Source of the DNA: Bordetella parapertussis
GTDB taxonomy: Bacteria > Pseudomonadota > Gammaproteobacteria > Burkholderiales > Burkholderiaceae_B
Assembly (NCBI GenBank): GCA_945911685.1
Contig: CAMEAW010000002.1
Location: 1 to 64,000 of the forward strand
Direction of reading: 5' to 3'
DNA length: 64,000 bases
Shown here: piece by piece, positions 53,188 to 62,380 of the stretch
How the letters are laid out: every line of letters starts with the position of its first letter
Numbering within the stretch: the first letter of the stretch is position 1
Translations under genes and position numbers: made by a program
Notes under the pieces: model-generated
The model's input: only the letters and a program-made list of their open reading frames with translations
Told to the model about the DNA's origin: nothing
The model's database searches: none

Positions 53188-53844
53188 GTGAGTCATACCT
53201 TTCGACTAGGGGTTTTAAATCCCAAGCAGTTGGTAAACTATTTAGTGTGGTCATTCTGCACATTTGCTGCAATGCAGCACGCGGCTTGGGGTGCTGATAA
53301 CGAGGTCAACCTGACCGCGTCCGTGATCTCGGTTACCAGCGAAGTCATCAAAAGTTACGACAACCCAGAGGTTTGCAGGCAAACCATCCTCACTGCCCAG
53401 CAAATTGCCCAACGCGAAGAAGACGAAAAGACTTGGTGGGAAAAAAACTGGATTGCCAGCCTGGCCGGCGGGGCGGGCTTGGTGGGCGGCGTTCCGCTGA
53501 GCGCGCATGTCGCATCGATCGCCTCTGGGGCCTTAGTCCTGCCCACAATTCTGCTGACCGGTGGCGTTGCTTTTTTCGTGACTCAGTTGCTTATTCCCGC
53601 CAACCCGATGCTTTCGCCCCCCAAACCAGGTAGCTATATCGCCTCGCAAAAATTTTATGTTGAGCCAGTCTGCCAACCCGAGCCCCTTAAATACAAGGCA
53701 CTCTCGTACTATCGCGTCAGCTACAGATTCAATGGCAAAATTCAGACGGCCTTGGTCAAGTATGATCCGGGTGAGCGTTTAGCGCTCAACGCGCATGGTC
53801 GCCCCTTAAATGAAATTATCCCAGCGACCGCTGCTAAGCCCTGA
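53188..53844 (+). CDS. exported or membrane protein of the T6SS locus, unknown
   Basis: Protein of about 218 residues. Seen: an N-terminal hydrophobic signal segment (YLVWSFCTFAAMQHAAWGA), a Trp-rich polar stretch (EEDEKTWWEKNW), two glycine-rich hydrophobic segments in the middle (SLAGGAGLVGGVPLSAHVAS and a following LPTILLTGGVAFFVTQLL), and a C-terminal YRVSYRFNGKIQTALVKYDPGERL like the tail of glycine-zipper envelope proteins. A function in the envelope near the T6SS is inferred. The GTG at 53188 is used, with GGAG six bases before it; the in-frame ATG at 53176 overlaps that ribosome binding site. Confidence 0.65.
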   Translation: MSHTFRLGVLNPKQLVNYLVWSFCTFAAMQHAAWGADNEVNLTASVISVTSEVIKSYDNPEVCRQTILTAQQIAQREEDEKTWWEKNWIASLAGGAGLVGGVPLSAHVASIASGALVLPTILLTGGVAFFVTQLLIPANPMLSPPKPGSYIASQKFYVEPVCQPEPLKYKALSYYRVSYRFNGKIQTALVKYDPGERLALNAHGRPLNEIIPATAAKP

Positions 53845-53955
53845 GGGTTTAATCTGTCGCTGCGGTCAAAAGCCGTCGAGTCTTGTGGGTCTAGTCTGTG
53901 CCAACGTGCAACATTCGCCAATCCTTCATTTCTTAATCTATCTCTGAGCGTAAAC

Positions 53956-55560
53956 ATGGCAGATTCAAGGACAGAGTCACTAGGCAATAAACCACGCTTT
54001 ACCTTTAGCGCTACGGGCCAGGGTTCAGCCACGCTTGACGTTGCGAGCCTTCATGGTACCGAGAGTCTGTCAAAACTCTTTCGCTTTGAGCTCACACTTA
54101 TCAGTTCGTCGACCGAGCTCGACTTCACACAAATGCTGGGCAAGCCGGCAACGCTTACCATTTTATCGATCGATGGCAACACTGAGGTGCCGTACCACGG
54201 GATCTTGTGCCAGTTTGAACAAGGTAACCCACTGCGTGGCTCTGCGATCTATCGTGCGGTGCTCGTCCCAGCCCTATGGCAGTTGTCTCTAACAAAAACC
54301 AACGAAGTTTATGGCAACGAGCAAACCATCCCGCAAATCATCGAGACGGTCTTAAAGGCTAACAACCTAACTTCGCTTGATTACCAAATGTCTGTGATGA
54401 ACCCGATGCAGTACCGTCAACGAAGTTTTGTCTGTCAATACCAAGAGAGCAGTCTGGATTTTGTGCAGCGTTGGCTTGAAAGCGAAGGCCTTTATTATTA
54501 TTTCGACCATGATAATTCGGGCGCCACAACCGCCAAACTGATGATCTTAGATTACAAACAAGCCGAACCTCCCACAACGCTAGCGTTGGTTTATGCGCAG
54601 AAAGAAGATCTCCAGACGGCCATGCAAGATAACTGTATTTTCGACTTTACCTGCACCCAAGCCTTATTGCCAAAAACCGTGGTGGTGCAAGACTATAACT
54701 ACCGTAAAGCGTCTCTGGGCGATCAACTGCAGGCCACCGCAGCCGCGAGTACGACAGGGCAAGGCACTGTGATGTGTTTTGGCGATAATCTTCGCACGAC
54801 TGACGATGCGACCTACCTGGCTAAAATCCGTGCTGATGAACTGCTCTGTCGCGAACAGATATTTGCAGGCAGCGCCACTGCCGTGGGTCTACGTAGCGGC
54901 TATAAAATCCAGCTTTCGGATCACTATCGATCAAGCTTCAACGGTTCATACCTTGTGACCGAAGTTGAACACCGTGGTGCGCTTGCCGGTGTTTTATTTT
55001 CAGGCGATCGTGATGCCGGCGCCGAAAATTTGGGCGGTATCGTCTACGAGTGCAATTTCAAGGCCATACCCTCGTCCAAACAATTTCGCCCAGAACGCGT
55101 CACCCCTTGGCCAACAATCGCTGGATTGATGAGCGCCACCGTCGACGACGAAGGCGATGGCAAATATGCTCAACTCAACGAGTACGGACAGTACAAATTA
55201 CAACTTCTCTACGATCAAACGAGCAAGCAACCAAACAAAGGTTCCTGTTGGGTGCGAATCGCCACGCCCTACGCGGGCGCAAAAAATGGTTTGCATTTTC
55301 CGCTCTTAAAAGGAACAGAGGTCATGCTTGCCTTTATGCATGGCGACCCGGATCAACCAATGATCGTTGGTGCCGTAAGTAACTCTGAAAATAAAAATGT
55401 GGTCACAAACCAGAATGCCACGGCGGCTGGAGTCTTGTCTCCCAGCACAAATATGATCAGCGTCAGCGACCTCGAGGGGGATGAATCGGTTTGCTTTTAT
55501 TCTCCGCAGGGCGGAGCCACGATCATTATCGGTTCGCTCGAAGGCAGTAGTTCAAAATGA
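53956..55560 (+). CDS. vgrG: T6SS spike protein VgrG, copy 2
   Basis: VgrG of 534 residues with the gp27-like domain (RQRSFVCQYQESSLDFVQRW in the middle) and gp5 OB-fold (GTEVMLAFMHGDPDQPMIVGAV). It ends soon after the OB fold (SPQGGATIIIGSLEGSSSK), with no beta-helix extension. The next gene encodes a protein whose C-terminal part looks like a beta-helix, so the needle may be supplied in trans. It opens the + strand accessory block and is paralogous to vgrG1. Confidence 0.95.
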   Translation: MADSRTESLGNKPRFTFSATGQGSATLDVASLHGTESLSKLFRFELTLISSSTELDFTQMLGKPATLTILSIDGNTEVPYHGILCQFEQGNPLRGSAIYRAVLVPALWQLSLTKTNEVYGNEQTIPQIIETVLKANNLTSLDYQMSVMNPMQYRQRSFVCQYQESSLDFVQRWLESEGLYYYFDHDNSGATTAKLMILDYKQAEPPTTLALVYAQKEDLQTAMQDNCIFDFTCTQALLPKTVVVQDYNYRKASLGDQLQATAAASTTGQGTVMCFGDNLRTTDDATYLAKIRADELLCREQIFAGSATAVGLRSGYKIQLSDHYRSSFNGSYLVTEVEHRGALAGVLFSGDRDAGAENLGGIVYECNFKAIPSSKQFRPERVTPWPTIAGLMSATVDDEGDGKYAQLNEYGQYKLQLLYDQTSKQPNKGSCWVRIATPYAGAKNGLHFPLLKGTEVMLAFMHGDPDQPMIVGAVSNSENKNVVTNQNATAAGVLSPSTNMISVSDLEGDESVCFYSPQGGATIIIGSLEGSSSK

Positions 55561-55632
55561 TAACAACCATGCACAAACACTTAAGCTGACCCTATAAGTG
55601 ATCTCTTGCTACAACCTGAATAGGCCCTCACC

Positions 55633-56934
55633 ATGAGTACTAAAAGCAAAACCTTTGGATACGGGCTTGTTGGCTCAGGCAGCAAGGTCTTAATGTTTAC
55701 GGGTACCGAGCAGGCTTTTGTCAATGGCGACAAAACCACGTTTACGATTGGCAGTGCCAGCACAGCTACCATCGGAACAAAGCTAGATTTTCAAGTTGGC
55801 CCGTCGTATTCGTTCAAAAACTTTAACCCCTCTGAGTGGGGTACCCCTACAAATATCGAAGCAATTACTAAATGGGGCGAGGCCCAAGGGTGGACAACCT
55901 ACGACTTCACAAGCGTTAAAGAGGTCAGATTTAACACGCACAAACAAGGCTCGCTTGAGTACTACACCAACAAGACGTTCACGTGCGGCGTTAGTTTTCA
56001 AGCGATCGCGGGTTATCGAAAAAATGGTCAATCGGAATTTGACGACTATATTAAGTCTGTTGGAAAGCTTGGCTACACCTATTCAATTTCCGACGTTTTA
56101 GACGCCGTCAACAAAATCACTCAAACACTCAACCCCAAGGCACTTGGCGATAATCACCACGCCGCGATCCCAGCGGTTCTCAGTACGGTAAAGACCGCGA
56201 ATTCAACCTGGAAGGATCTGCAAGACGCCATTAAAAAAGACAGTGGCCTCGACTCCGCGATACATCCCGAGTCGGTCATCCAAGTCACAAAAGACCTCGT
56301 CTTTCTAGGTGTGAGTCCTGAATCAAGCAGTACCAATCCGCCGCCCGTTGGCACCAGTCTGTTGCTAGGAAAATTTGCCATATTGGCCACTCGCGACGCG
56401 ACCGATAGCGCACCCTTTGAAAAAAATGGCGATGCGCAATATGTCAACTTAAAGCAAGCGCCAATCGACTCAGTCGAAGTGGCACGAAAAAAAATTACAG
56501 CGACGTCGACCGCAATCGAACTCAACGCCAAAAGTGAAACAAACGAGCCCGAGAACGCAAGCGTTTTAATACAAGCCGCGGGTAGCGACAGCAACATCAA
56601 TATTTTGGCACCCACCATCGCCGTCAACGCAGGAAGCGATAACAGCAATAACCTGCATGGACTTTCAATTGCTATCTCAGGTGATGCTGAAATCAAACTC
56701 GCACACAAAAGCGGAAACGGCGCCAAGTACATCTCAATTACCCAGAGCCAAATCAGCGTCCAATTTCAAAGCGGCACATCCATCACAATGAGCGGCAGCG
56801 AAATAAAAATTACTCAATCCAGTTCAACCGTCACCGTCACGGGCTCACAGACCACAATATCGTCGGGCGGCGTTCAAGTACAGCTCTCAGGCGGCCAAGT
56901 GAAAGTCGGTAGTGGCTTAAAAGTAATCGGATAA
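55633..56934 (+). CDS. hypothetical protein with a C-terminal repetitive beta-helix-like region
   Basis: Not recognised. Protein of 433 residues, no signal peptide. The first 300 residues are mixed, with an N-terminal beta-rich segment and a helical middle. From about 325 to the end short strands alternate with Gly/Ser turns (for example ITQSQISVQFQSGTSITMSG, then VTVTGSQTTISSGGVQVQLS, ending GGQVKVGSGLKVIG), the pattern of VgrG needle or phage-spike triple beta-helices. It lies between vgrG2 and the DUF2169 chaperone-like gene. Candidates are a detached VgrG needle, an effector using a spike-type C-terminus to dock on VgrG, or a PAAR-like adaptor; the sequence alone does not decide. Confidence 0.7.
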   Translation: MSTKSKTFGYGLVGSGSKVLMFTGTEQAFVNGDKTTFTIGSASTATIGTKLDFQVGPSYSFKNFNPSEWGTPTNIEAITKWGEAQGWTTYDFTSVKEVRFNTHKQGSLEYYTNKTFTCGVSFQAIAGYRKNGQSEFDDYIKSVGKLGYTYSISDVLDAVNKITQTLNPKALGDNHHAAIPAVLSTVKTANSTWKDLQDAIKKDSGLDSAIHPESVIQVTKDLVFLGVSPESSSTNPPPVGTSLLLGKFAILATRDATDSAPFEKNGDAQYVNLKQAPIDSVEVARKKITATSTAIELNAKSETNEPENASVLIQAAGSDSNINILAPTIAVNAGSDNSNNLHGLSIAISGDAEIKLAHKSGNGAKYISITQSQISVQFQSGTSITMSGSEIKITQSSSTVTVTGSQTTISSGGVQVQLSGGQVKVGSGLKVIG

Positions 56935-56962
56935 GCATGCCAAACCTTCGAGTAGCGCTGTC

Positions 56963-59083
56963 ATGAAAATAATCAAACCCGATGCTGCCGAGGTATTCGC
57001 CAGGGTATTTTCTAATTCGCAACAACAATACTGTCTATCGATCGGTTTGATTCAATCGTTTGCTTTACACCCAAACGCGACCTTGCCTGAGCCGGGTGCC
57101 TCTCTTGTATATGCTGTCGCAGCCGAAGCATTGGGAAAGGATGCCCTGTTAGACGAAGGCCTGCCGAAAACGCGCGGCGAATTTTTGTTATATGGTGCAG
57201 CCTATCCGCCCGCTGGGTATACCGGCCAACCGCTTTCGGTCAGGGTAAACGTAGGTGGTTTGCAAAAACAGCTTGCTGTCTTTGGCGACCGTACACTTTC
57301 GAGCTTGGGCATTCGCAGCAGACCAGCGGCTTTTAGCCGTATGCCGCTCACACCAGCAACCGCCTACGGCGGAGAATCCTACCCTCTGAACCCCAAGGGC
57401 AAAGGCGCCGATAAAGCGATCGACCCTGCGACAATGCAGGCGCAGCTGCCCATGCCCAACGTTGAAGCGCCCGATCAACTCATGCTCTCTGCCTCAGAGC
57501 AACCAGCGCCAGCTGGGTTTTGGGCTTTTACACCCGACTCGCCGACACGCGCTCAGTTGCTTGGCCGCTTTAACGACCGCTGGCTCGTGAACCGCTGGCC
57601 GCATCTACCCACCGATACGCACCCGGACTATTTTCAAACGGCGCCCGTTGATCAAAGACTACCGCACTATTTTCGAGGAGACGAAGCAATCAGTTTGCAT
57701 AATCTACACCCTCAGTTTCCGATCATTGAGACAGCTTTACCCAATATGCGACCGCGTATTTTTGTCGAACAACAACTGACTTCTCAAGAAAATACTTTCA
57801 AAGAATTAACAGTAAACGTTGAAACGGTTTGGCTATTGCCCGACCAACTTACCGGACTGGTGCTTTATCGTGCGGTCGTTGCGATTGCGGACAGCAGCGC
57901 GACAGAGATCAAACACGTGTATGCCGAGCTTGAACTGCCCAGCGATCTGCCCAAAAGCCTCGAAGAGTGTTATCAAACGCTGAAGGCGCAGACGTATTCA
58001 GTTTTGTTGACAGAAGCGCTCGACTCGAGCGTAACCACCGACCTTGCCGCGAGCGCTGAAGCAGGCAAAAATGGGCCGAGAGTGTATGCCGGCCCAAGTC
58101 GCGAACAAATCATCGAGCGCCATGCTCGCGGTGAATCTTTCGCCAACGCAGATTTAACAGGTGTCGATCTTTCAGGGCTCAATCTGTTGGGTGCTGATTT
58201 TTCGGGCGCTCAACTTGCCGAGGCTAATTTTAGCGATGCGCGTTTAGAGCAAACAAACTTTGACCGAGCGCTTCTTAGTCATGCTGTTTTTATCAATGCG
58301 AGTCTTGTTCAGGCAAGTATGGTCGGCGCAAGTGCAGGACACGTAAATTTTGCCCAATGTGATTTATCAAGTGCAATCTTGAAAGAGAGTGATTTTTCGC
58401 ACGGTGACTTTACCCAGGCAAAATTTAATCAGTCTGATATGACGCTAGCAATTTTTTCTGGCTCGAAAATGCAATCTGTATCTGCCCTTAGCGTCATCGC
58501 CGAGCAAACAAGCTTTGAAGAATGCTCTCTGGCAGACGCTAATTTTTCGCACGCGCAGCTTAAGTCAGCGAGTTTTCATACCGCCATTCTGACAGACGCA
58601 AATTTTACACACGCCGTATGTCAACGCGTTGATTTTTCGGGCGCGACCTTAAGCAGGGCATTATTCGCAAACACAGATTTACAAGACAGCGAGGCGAACA
58701 CCACAACCACTTTTGCGCACTGCCGGTTTACCAAAGCCAATTTGAGCGGTGCGAGTTGGGCCGGGCCTTGTCTGGATGATGCTGCCTTTGATGATGCAGT
58801 CATGGACAAGGCAGATGTCACCGGGGCGAGCCTGCACCGAGTACGTATGCCTCGCGTATCGGCACGTCAAGCGTGTTTTGCAAATGTCGATCTCACGGAT
58901 GCTGATTTGACTGGCATCAACTTGTTTGAAGGCTCGCTCGCGAATGCTACGCTGCAGAACACACGTTTACGGTCCGCCAATTTATTTGGCGTGAATTTTA
59001 TGGACACCAAAATTATGAACAGTGATTTGGGTGGTTCAGATATCGAGCGAACGATTCTCGGCGTTCGCCAAGCCTTAGCCTAG
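56963..59083 (+). CDS. DUF2169 domain/pentapeptide-repeat fusion, T6SS accessory
   Basis: Protein of 706 residues. Residues about 1-330 match the DUF2169 family (TKTRGEFLLYGAAYPPA-type segment GEFLLYGAAYPP, DRTL, and TRAxxYGGE as TPATAYGGESYPLNP, then FWAFTPDSP and LPHYFRGDEAISLHNLHP), proteins that serve as chaperones or adaptors for T6SS PAAR effectors. From about 395 to the end run pentapeptide repeats (A(D/N)LxG type: ADLTGVDLSGLNLLGADFSG), which form a right-handed four-sided beta-helix. A fusion of the two is known in T6SS clusters. It sits between the spike-like protein and a second pentapeptide protein. Confidence 0.9.
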   Translation: MKIIKPDAAEVFARVFSNSQQQYCLSIGLIQSFALHPNATLPEPGASLVYAVAAEALGKDALLDEGLPKTRGEFLLYGAAYPPAGYTGQPLSVRVNVGGLQKQLAVFGDRTLSSLGIRSRPAAFSRMPLTPATAYGGESYPLNPKGKGADKAIDPATMQAQLPMPNVEAPDQLMLSASEQPAPAGFWAFTPDSPTRAQLLGRFNDRWLVNRWPHLPTDTHPDYFQTAPVDQRLPHYFRGDEAISLHNLHPQFPIIETALPNMRPRIFVEQQLTSQENTFKELTVNVETVWLLPDQLTGLVLYRAVVAIADSSATEIKHVYAELELPSDLPKSLEECYQTLKAQTYSVLLTEALDSSVTTDLAASAEAGKNGPRVYAGPSREQIIERHARGESFANADLTGVDLSGLNLLGADFSGAQLAEANFSDARLEQTNFDRALLSHAVFINASLVQASMVGASAGHVNFAQCDLSSAILKESDFSHGDFTQAKFNQSDMTLAIFSGSKMQSVSALSVIAEQTSFEECSLADANFSHAQLKSASFHTAILTDANFTHAVCQRVDFSGATLSRALFANTDLQDSEANTTTTFAHCRFTKANLSGASWAGPCLDDAAFDDAVMDKADVTGASLHRVRMPRVSARQACFANVDLTDADLTGINLFEGSLANATLQNTRLRSANLFGVNFMDTKIMNSDLGGSDIERTILGVRQALA

Positions 59084-59109
59084 AAATTTGAAATTTTATA
59101 TAAATCCGT

Positions 59110-60159
59110 ATGCCACTAATACCTGACGCCATCGCAAAGCATGAATTCGTTGAAGATCTCTCGTTTGAGTCGATTGATCTACGTGCCGCAGACTTGAGCG
59201 GTAAAAAATTTCGGGGGGTGAGTCTGCGTAACGCAAATCTTACCGACGCGAACGTATCGAATGCGATCTTTGAAGACTGTGATTTAAGTGGTGCCTCGCT
59301 CAGTAGCGCAAACCTTTGCTCTACTCAATTTATCAATACTTTATTGCTTGAAGCGAACCTTCAAAGTGCACAAGCTTTGAGCGCACACTCGAGTAACTCA
59401 AACTTTAGTCGGGCCAACATGACCGGCTCTAGTTGGACGGCGTCGATGTTTGACGAATGCCAATTTGAGCGAGCAGTGATGCTGTCCATCGGCTTTGAAA
59501 ACGTAGATTGTTACAAGTGTCAGTTTGAAGGCGCTGACCTGAGCGGATCACGATTAAGCCAATGGACCGCCCCCGACACTGACCTGTCGTCCACGCGTTT
59601 GAACGGGGTCAATCTTAGCAAAGCCTATTTAATTGGTTCAAATCTAACCGGAGCAGTATTTACCGGATGCGATTTAACCCTCACGCTATTGAACCGCTGC
59701 AAACTAGATCTAGCGGTCTTTAGCGACGCGATACTGAACACCACTCAGTTTTCACAAGCCAGCCTCACTGACGCATCCTTTAAAGGCGTGAAGGCGCAGC
59801 TATTGAACTTCACTCAAGCCAATCTCACCCGCGCAGCGCTGCAAACCAGCATTTTTGACATGTGTAATTTTTCGCAGGCTAAATTGTCTCTGGCCAACGC
59901 TGAAGGTGCACAACTTAAAAAGTGTGTGCTGATCAAGGCCGACTGTACTGAATCTCTGTGGACCGCGGCCTTGCTTGATAGCTGCGATCTGTCGCACGCC
60001 GTGTTTGATAGCGCGCTGATGTCAAACTGCACGCTCACAACCGTTAACTTACATGCAATACACGAGAAAAACTGCCACTGGCATGGTGCAAAACTCTCAG
60101 GGGTCCTGCGCACCGATCCAGCCTTGCTACGCGCTGAAATTTGGCAAGCAGCCACCTGA
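59110..60159 (+). CDS. pentapeptide-repeat protein
   Basis: Protein of 349 residues made almost entirely of pentapeptide repeats (for example RAADLSGKKFRGVSLRNANL, then DLSGASLSSANL), lacking the DUF2169 domain. No signal peptide or membrane segment. It resembles the repeat half of the preceding gene, from which it is separated by 26 bases, so it is probably a duplicate without the chaperone domain. It could bind DNA- or spike-like partners; its role is unknown. The frame ends where the DUF3540 gene begins. Confidence 0.88.
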   Translation: MPLIPDAIAKHEFVEDLSFESIDLRAADLSGKKFRGVSLRNANLTDANVSNAIFEDCDLSGASLSSANLCSTQFINTLLLEANLQSAQALSAHSSNSNFSRANMTGSSWTASMFDECQFERAVMLSIGFENVDCYKCQFEGADLSGSRLSQWTAPDTDLSSTRLNGVNLSKAYLIGSNLTGAVFTGCDLTLTLLNRCKLDLAVFSDAILNTTQFSQASLTDASFKGVKAQLLNFTQANLTRAALQTSIFDMCNFSQAKLSLANAEGAQLKKCVLIKADCTESLWTAALLDSCDLSHAVFDSALMSNCTLTTVNLHAIHEKNCHWHGAKLSGVLRTDPALLRAEIWQAAT

Positions 60160-60215
60160 GTCATACGATTCTTTTGAAAGATTCACACCTCGCCCCCAAC
60201 GATAAGGATTTTGAG

Positions 60216-60878
60216 ATGTCTGCACACTTAGAGTTTCATCGCGTGACGCAGTCCACACACTCCCCAACGATGGCGCATGCCATTATTTCTGGCCAGACTG
60301 AGCAATGGTTTTTTTTACAAACGGCCCTAGGTGAACTGCGCGCGCGCTGTGCAGTGAGCTGCCTCATCGCGCCCGAGATCGGCGATACCGTTTTATTGAG
60401 CGTTTCGGAAGATCCGATGTCGTCTTATATATTGTCGATTCTTTTACGTCCAGAGGCAGACCACAGCGTACTCAACATACCCGGCGGCGCCACGCTTAAG
60501 ACAGCACATGGTCAGTTGGTGATTCAGGCAACGGCGATCAGCATGAAAGGTCAGCAATCCTTAAATCTCGACACTGCAACGCTCACCGTTCAGGCGCAGG
60601 AGGCTGAAGTTCGCCTGAGCCGCGTGCTGAGCTGGATCGAACAGGCAGAGACCTTGGTCAGCACACTCAAACTGGTCGCAAAAAATATAACGACAACGGT
60701 TGAACGTCGCATACTTAAAGCGAAAGAGAGCTTCAAATGGATTGAACAAGTCGACGAAACGCGTGCAGGCAGGGTGCGCATGGATATCGAAGGTCGTTTT
60801 CAAATGCAATCGCGGCACACGTCTATCAAGTCTGAAGGGCTGGTAGCGATTGACGGTAAAAAGATTAATTTGGGCTGA
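60216..60878 (+). CDS. DUF3540 domain protein, T6SS accessory
   Basis: Protein of about 220 residues matching DUF3540, a family found in T6SS DUF2169/DUF4150 clusters. Seen: an N-terminal beta-rich region (QWFFLQTALGELRARCAVSCLIAPEIGDTVLLS), then repetitive LNLDTATLTVQAQEAEVRLSR, and a helical VSTLKLVAKNITTTVERRILK, plus QMQSRHTSIKSEGLVAIDGKKI at the end. It probably forms a part of, or binds to, the spike complex, as its segments resemble VgrG tails. The ATG at 60216 has AAGGA 7-8 bases before it; the upstream TTG at 60141 lies inside the pentapeptide gene and is not used. Confidence 0.85.
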   Translation: MSAHLEFHRVTQSTHSPTMAHAIISGQTEQWFFLQTALGELRARCAVSCLIAPEIGDTVLLSVSEDPMSSYILSILLRPEADHSVLNIPGGATLKTAHGQLVIQATAISMKGQQSLNLDTATLTVQAQEAEVRLSRVLSWIEQAETLVSTLKLVAKNITTTVERRILKAKESFKWIEQVDETRAGRVRMDIEGRFQMQSRHTSIKSEGLVAIDGKKINLG

Positions 60879-60972
60879 TGCGCTTGCCGGCGCCGCACGC
60901 GCGTACGGCTCACCCAAGCGCTGCCTGCTGGTTAGGGCGCCCTTTCAATCAATTTGTTTATTGGAGTCTGAA

Positions 60973-61365
60973 ATGTATGTATGTACGATTGCCGCAGGTC
61001 AAGCGATGGCGACGCCTGACACCTGCAACACACCAGCACCACCCGCAGCTCCCGTCCCGATCCCTTACGTGAACTTCGCTATGACTCAAATGGCGAGTCC
61101 GGCCTCAACAAAAGTACTGGTGGGCGGATCTCCAGCGCTGATGAAGACCTCTGAGATCCCGTTAACCAGCGGCGACGAGCCCGGGGTGTCAGGTGGTTTG
61201 GTGTCAGGTTCATTTATACAAAAGGCCCAATTTACCGCCGCCAGCATGGTGGTATCATTTGAAGGCAAGGGCGCTGCTCGCATGGCCGACCCGATGCAAG
61301 CGAACAAAGGTAATGCAATAGGGATGATTACCGTGGCAAGTCAATTCACTGTCGACGCAAATTGA
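60973..61365 (+). CDS. PAAR-like tip protein, DUF4150, copy 2
   Basis: PAAR-like DUF4150 protein of about 130 residues, unrelated in sequence details to the one at 34675. Seen: DTCNTPAPPAAPVPIPYVNFA, a proline-rich loop typical of DUF4150, then KVLVGGSPALMKTSEIPLTSGDEPGV and the conserved glycine-rich end. It would cap the VgrG2 spike. The ATG at 60973 has GGAG upstream; longer readings start with TTG inside DUF3540. It lacks a fused toxin and converges on tssG2 with 34 bases between stops. Confidence 0.85.
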   Translation: MYVCTIAAGQAMATPDTCNTPAPPAAPVPIPYVNFAMTQMASPASTKVLVGGSPALMKTSEIPLTSGDEPGVSGGLVSGSFIQKAQFTAASMVVSFEGKGAARMADPMQANKGNAIGMITVASQFTVDAN

Positions 61366-61399
61366 CAAACCACTTGGATTGCGGCGCGGGAGCGCCTGC

Positions 61400-62380
61400 C
61401 TAGATCGCCAGTCGAACGTGCACCGCAGAAGATTCGTGACCATCGTACAACCAAGTATCACGCCCCAATGCAGACCAGTTATCCTGACCAAGTACGACCG
61501 GCTGCGCCACCCCCTGCTTTAAATATAAATCTATCACCACATTGAGCGGATCGGTCAGATACTGTTGCACCATAAAACACAAGCGACTGTACTCTAGGCC
61601 ACCTGGCAACAGCTGCCTAAAAAGCTCGTCTGCAACATCGCGCATTTCAATCGTAAGGTTGCTGTTGCAACAGTTGAACTCTGAGCCAAGGTGGGTATCC
61701 ACCCCTAAGATCGTTGCCTGCTGACCCAAGTACAGATGCTGCTCGGCTGGCATGTTTAGGGTGCGAATATCTTGCTCGATAATTTTGATCACAACATCTG
61801 GATAGCTGGCGCTCAAAATCGTTTGCAACCCAAGCGCAGAGCGTGGCGACTGTGTAAATAACGCACCAAAACGCAACAACACATCAAAACCCGGCTGATT
61901 TCTATATTTTTCAGGCTGATTGATCCCAACAAATGCATAGAAAATATCGAGCATTCGAGTATCGTCAAACTCGACAATCCTCAAATGCGGTTTTGATTTG
62001 AGCCAAGCTCTAAAAAATATTGGGTAAATCGTCTGGCTCACGACATCTAAAAAATCGCGCCGTGCGTGAAGCTCTTGCTGCTGTTCTGCTAACAAATCCT
62101 CAGTGTAAAAATTGGGCAATGGGGACGATACGCCATACAGTCCCAAAAAGTTCGCGTCGACTTGATAGCGACCGTCTTTACGCTCGGAAATCGAACTGAC
62201 ATCGCGCCCAGGAAAACCCAAACTGATGTCCGGCCGAAACTTAATATCCTCGACGTCACGCGTGACTTGCGGGCCGAGTCGTCGCAGTAGCCGATACGCT
62301 TGAAAGAACGAGAAGCGCTCTGCGCGACTGAGCAGTCGCGCTTTTAAAGTCGCGGCTTCAGACCCTGTCTCAATGGCCAT
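61400..62380 (-). CDS. tssG: T6SS baseplate protein TssG, copy 2
   Basis: TssG of 326 residues. Seen: RFSFFQAYRLLRRLGP, the conserved FLGLYGVSSPLPNFYTEDL and YPIFFRAWLKSKPHLRI segments, and the C-terminal LGQDNWSALGRDTWLYD. It is diverged from TssG1, so it is likely paired with the TssF copy beside it, whose 3' end overlaps its start by 37 bases. Forms the end of a further - strand T6SS gene set that continues off the right edge. Confidence 0.93.
   Translation of the reverse strand: MAIETGSEAATLKARLLSRAERFSFFQAYRLLRRLGPQVTRDVEDIKFRPDISLGFPGRDVSSISERKDGRYQVDANFLGLYGVSSPLPNFYTEDLLAEQQQELHARRDFLDVVSQTIYPIFFRAWLKSKPHLRIVEFDDTRMLDIFYAFVGINQPEKYRNQPGFDVLLRFGALFTQSPRSALGLQTILSASYPDVVIKIIEQDIRTLNMPAEQHLYLGQQATILGVDTHLGSEFNCCNSNLTIEMRDVADELFRQLLPGGLEYSRLCFMVQQYLTDPLNVVIDLYLKQGVAQPVVLGQDNWSALGRDTWLYDGHESSAVHVRLAI

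Noticed and set aside
55633-56934. Specific toxin assignment for the 433-residue protein
   Set aside because: No nuclease, lipase, amidase or other catalytic motif could be seen, so it is left as unknown.
59110-60159. Pentapeptide protein as a fluoroquinolone-resistance (Qnr) protein
   Set aside because: The repeat is general; the T6SS context and the related DUF2169 fusion next door explain it better.
60850-60972. 41-residue extension of the second PAAR-like protein
   Set aside because: Starts with a non-ATG inside the DUF3540 gene; the ATG at 60973 has GGAG upstream and begins with the family sequence.
61383-61396. Bidirectional terminator between the PAAR-like gene and tssG2
   Set aside because: Only a 5-bp GC stem (GGCGC-GGGA-GCGCC) with no T-run on either side.
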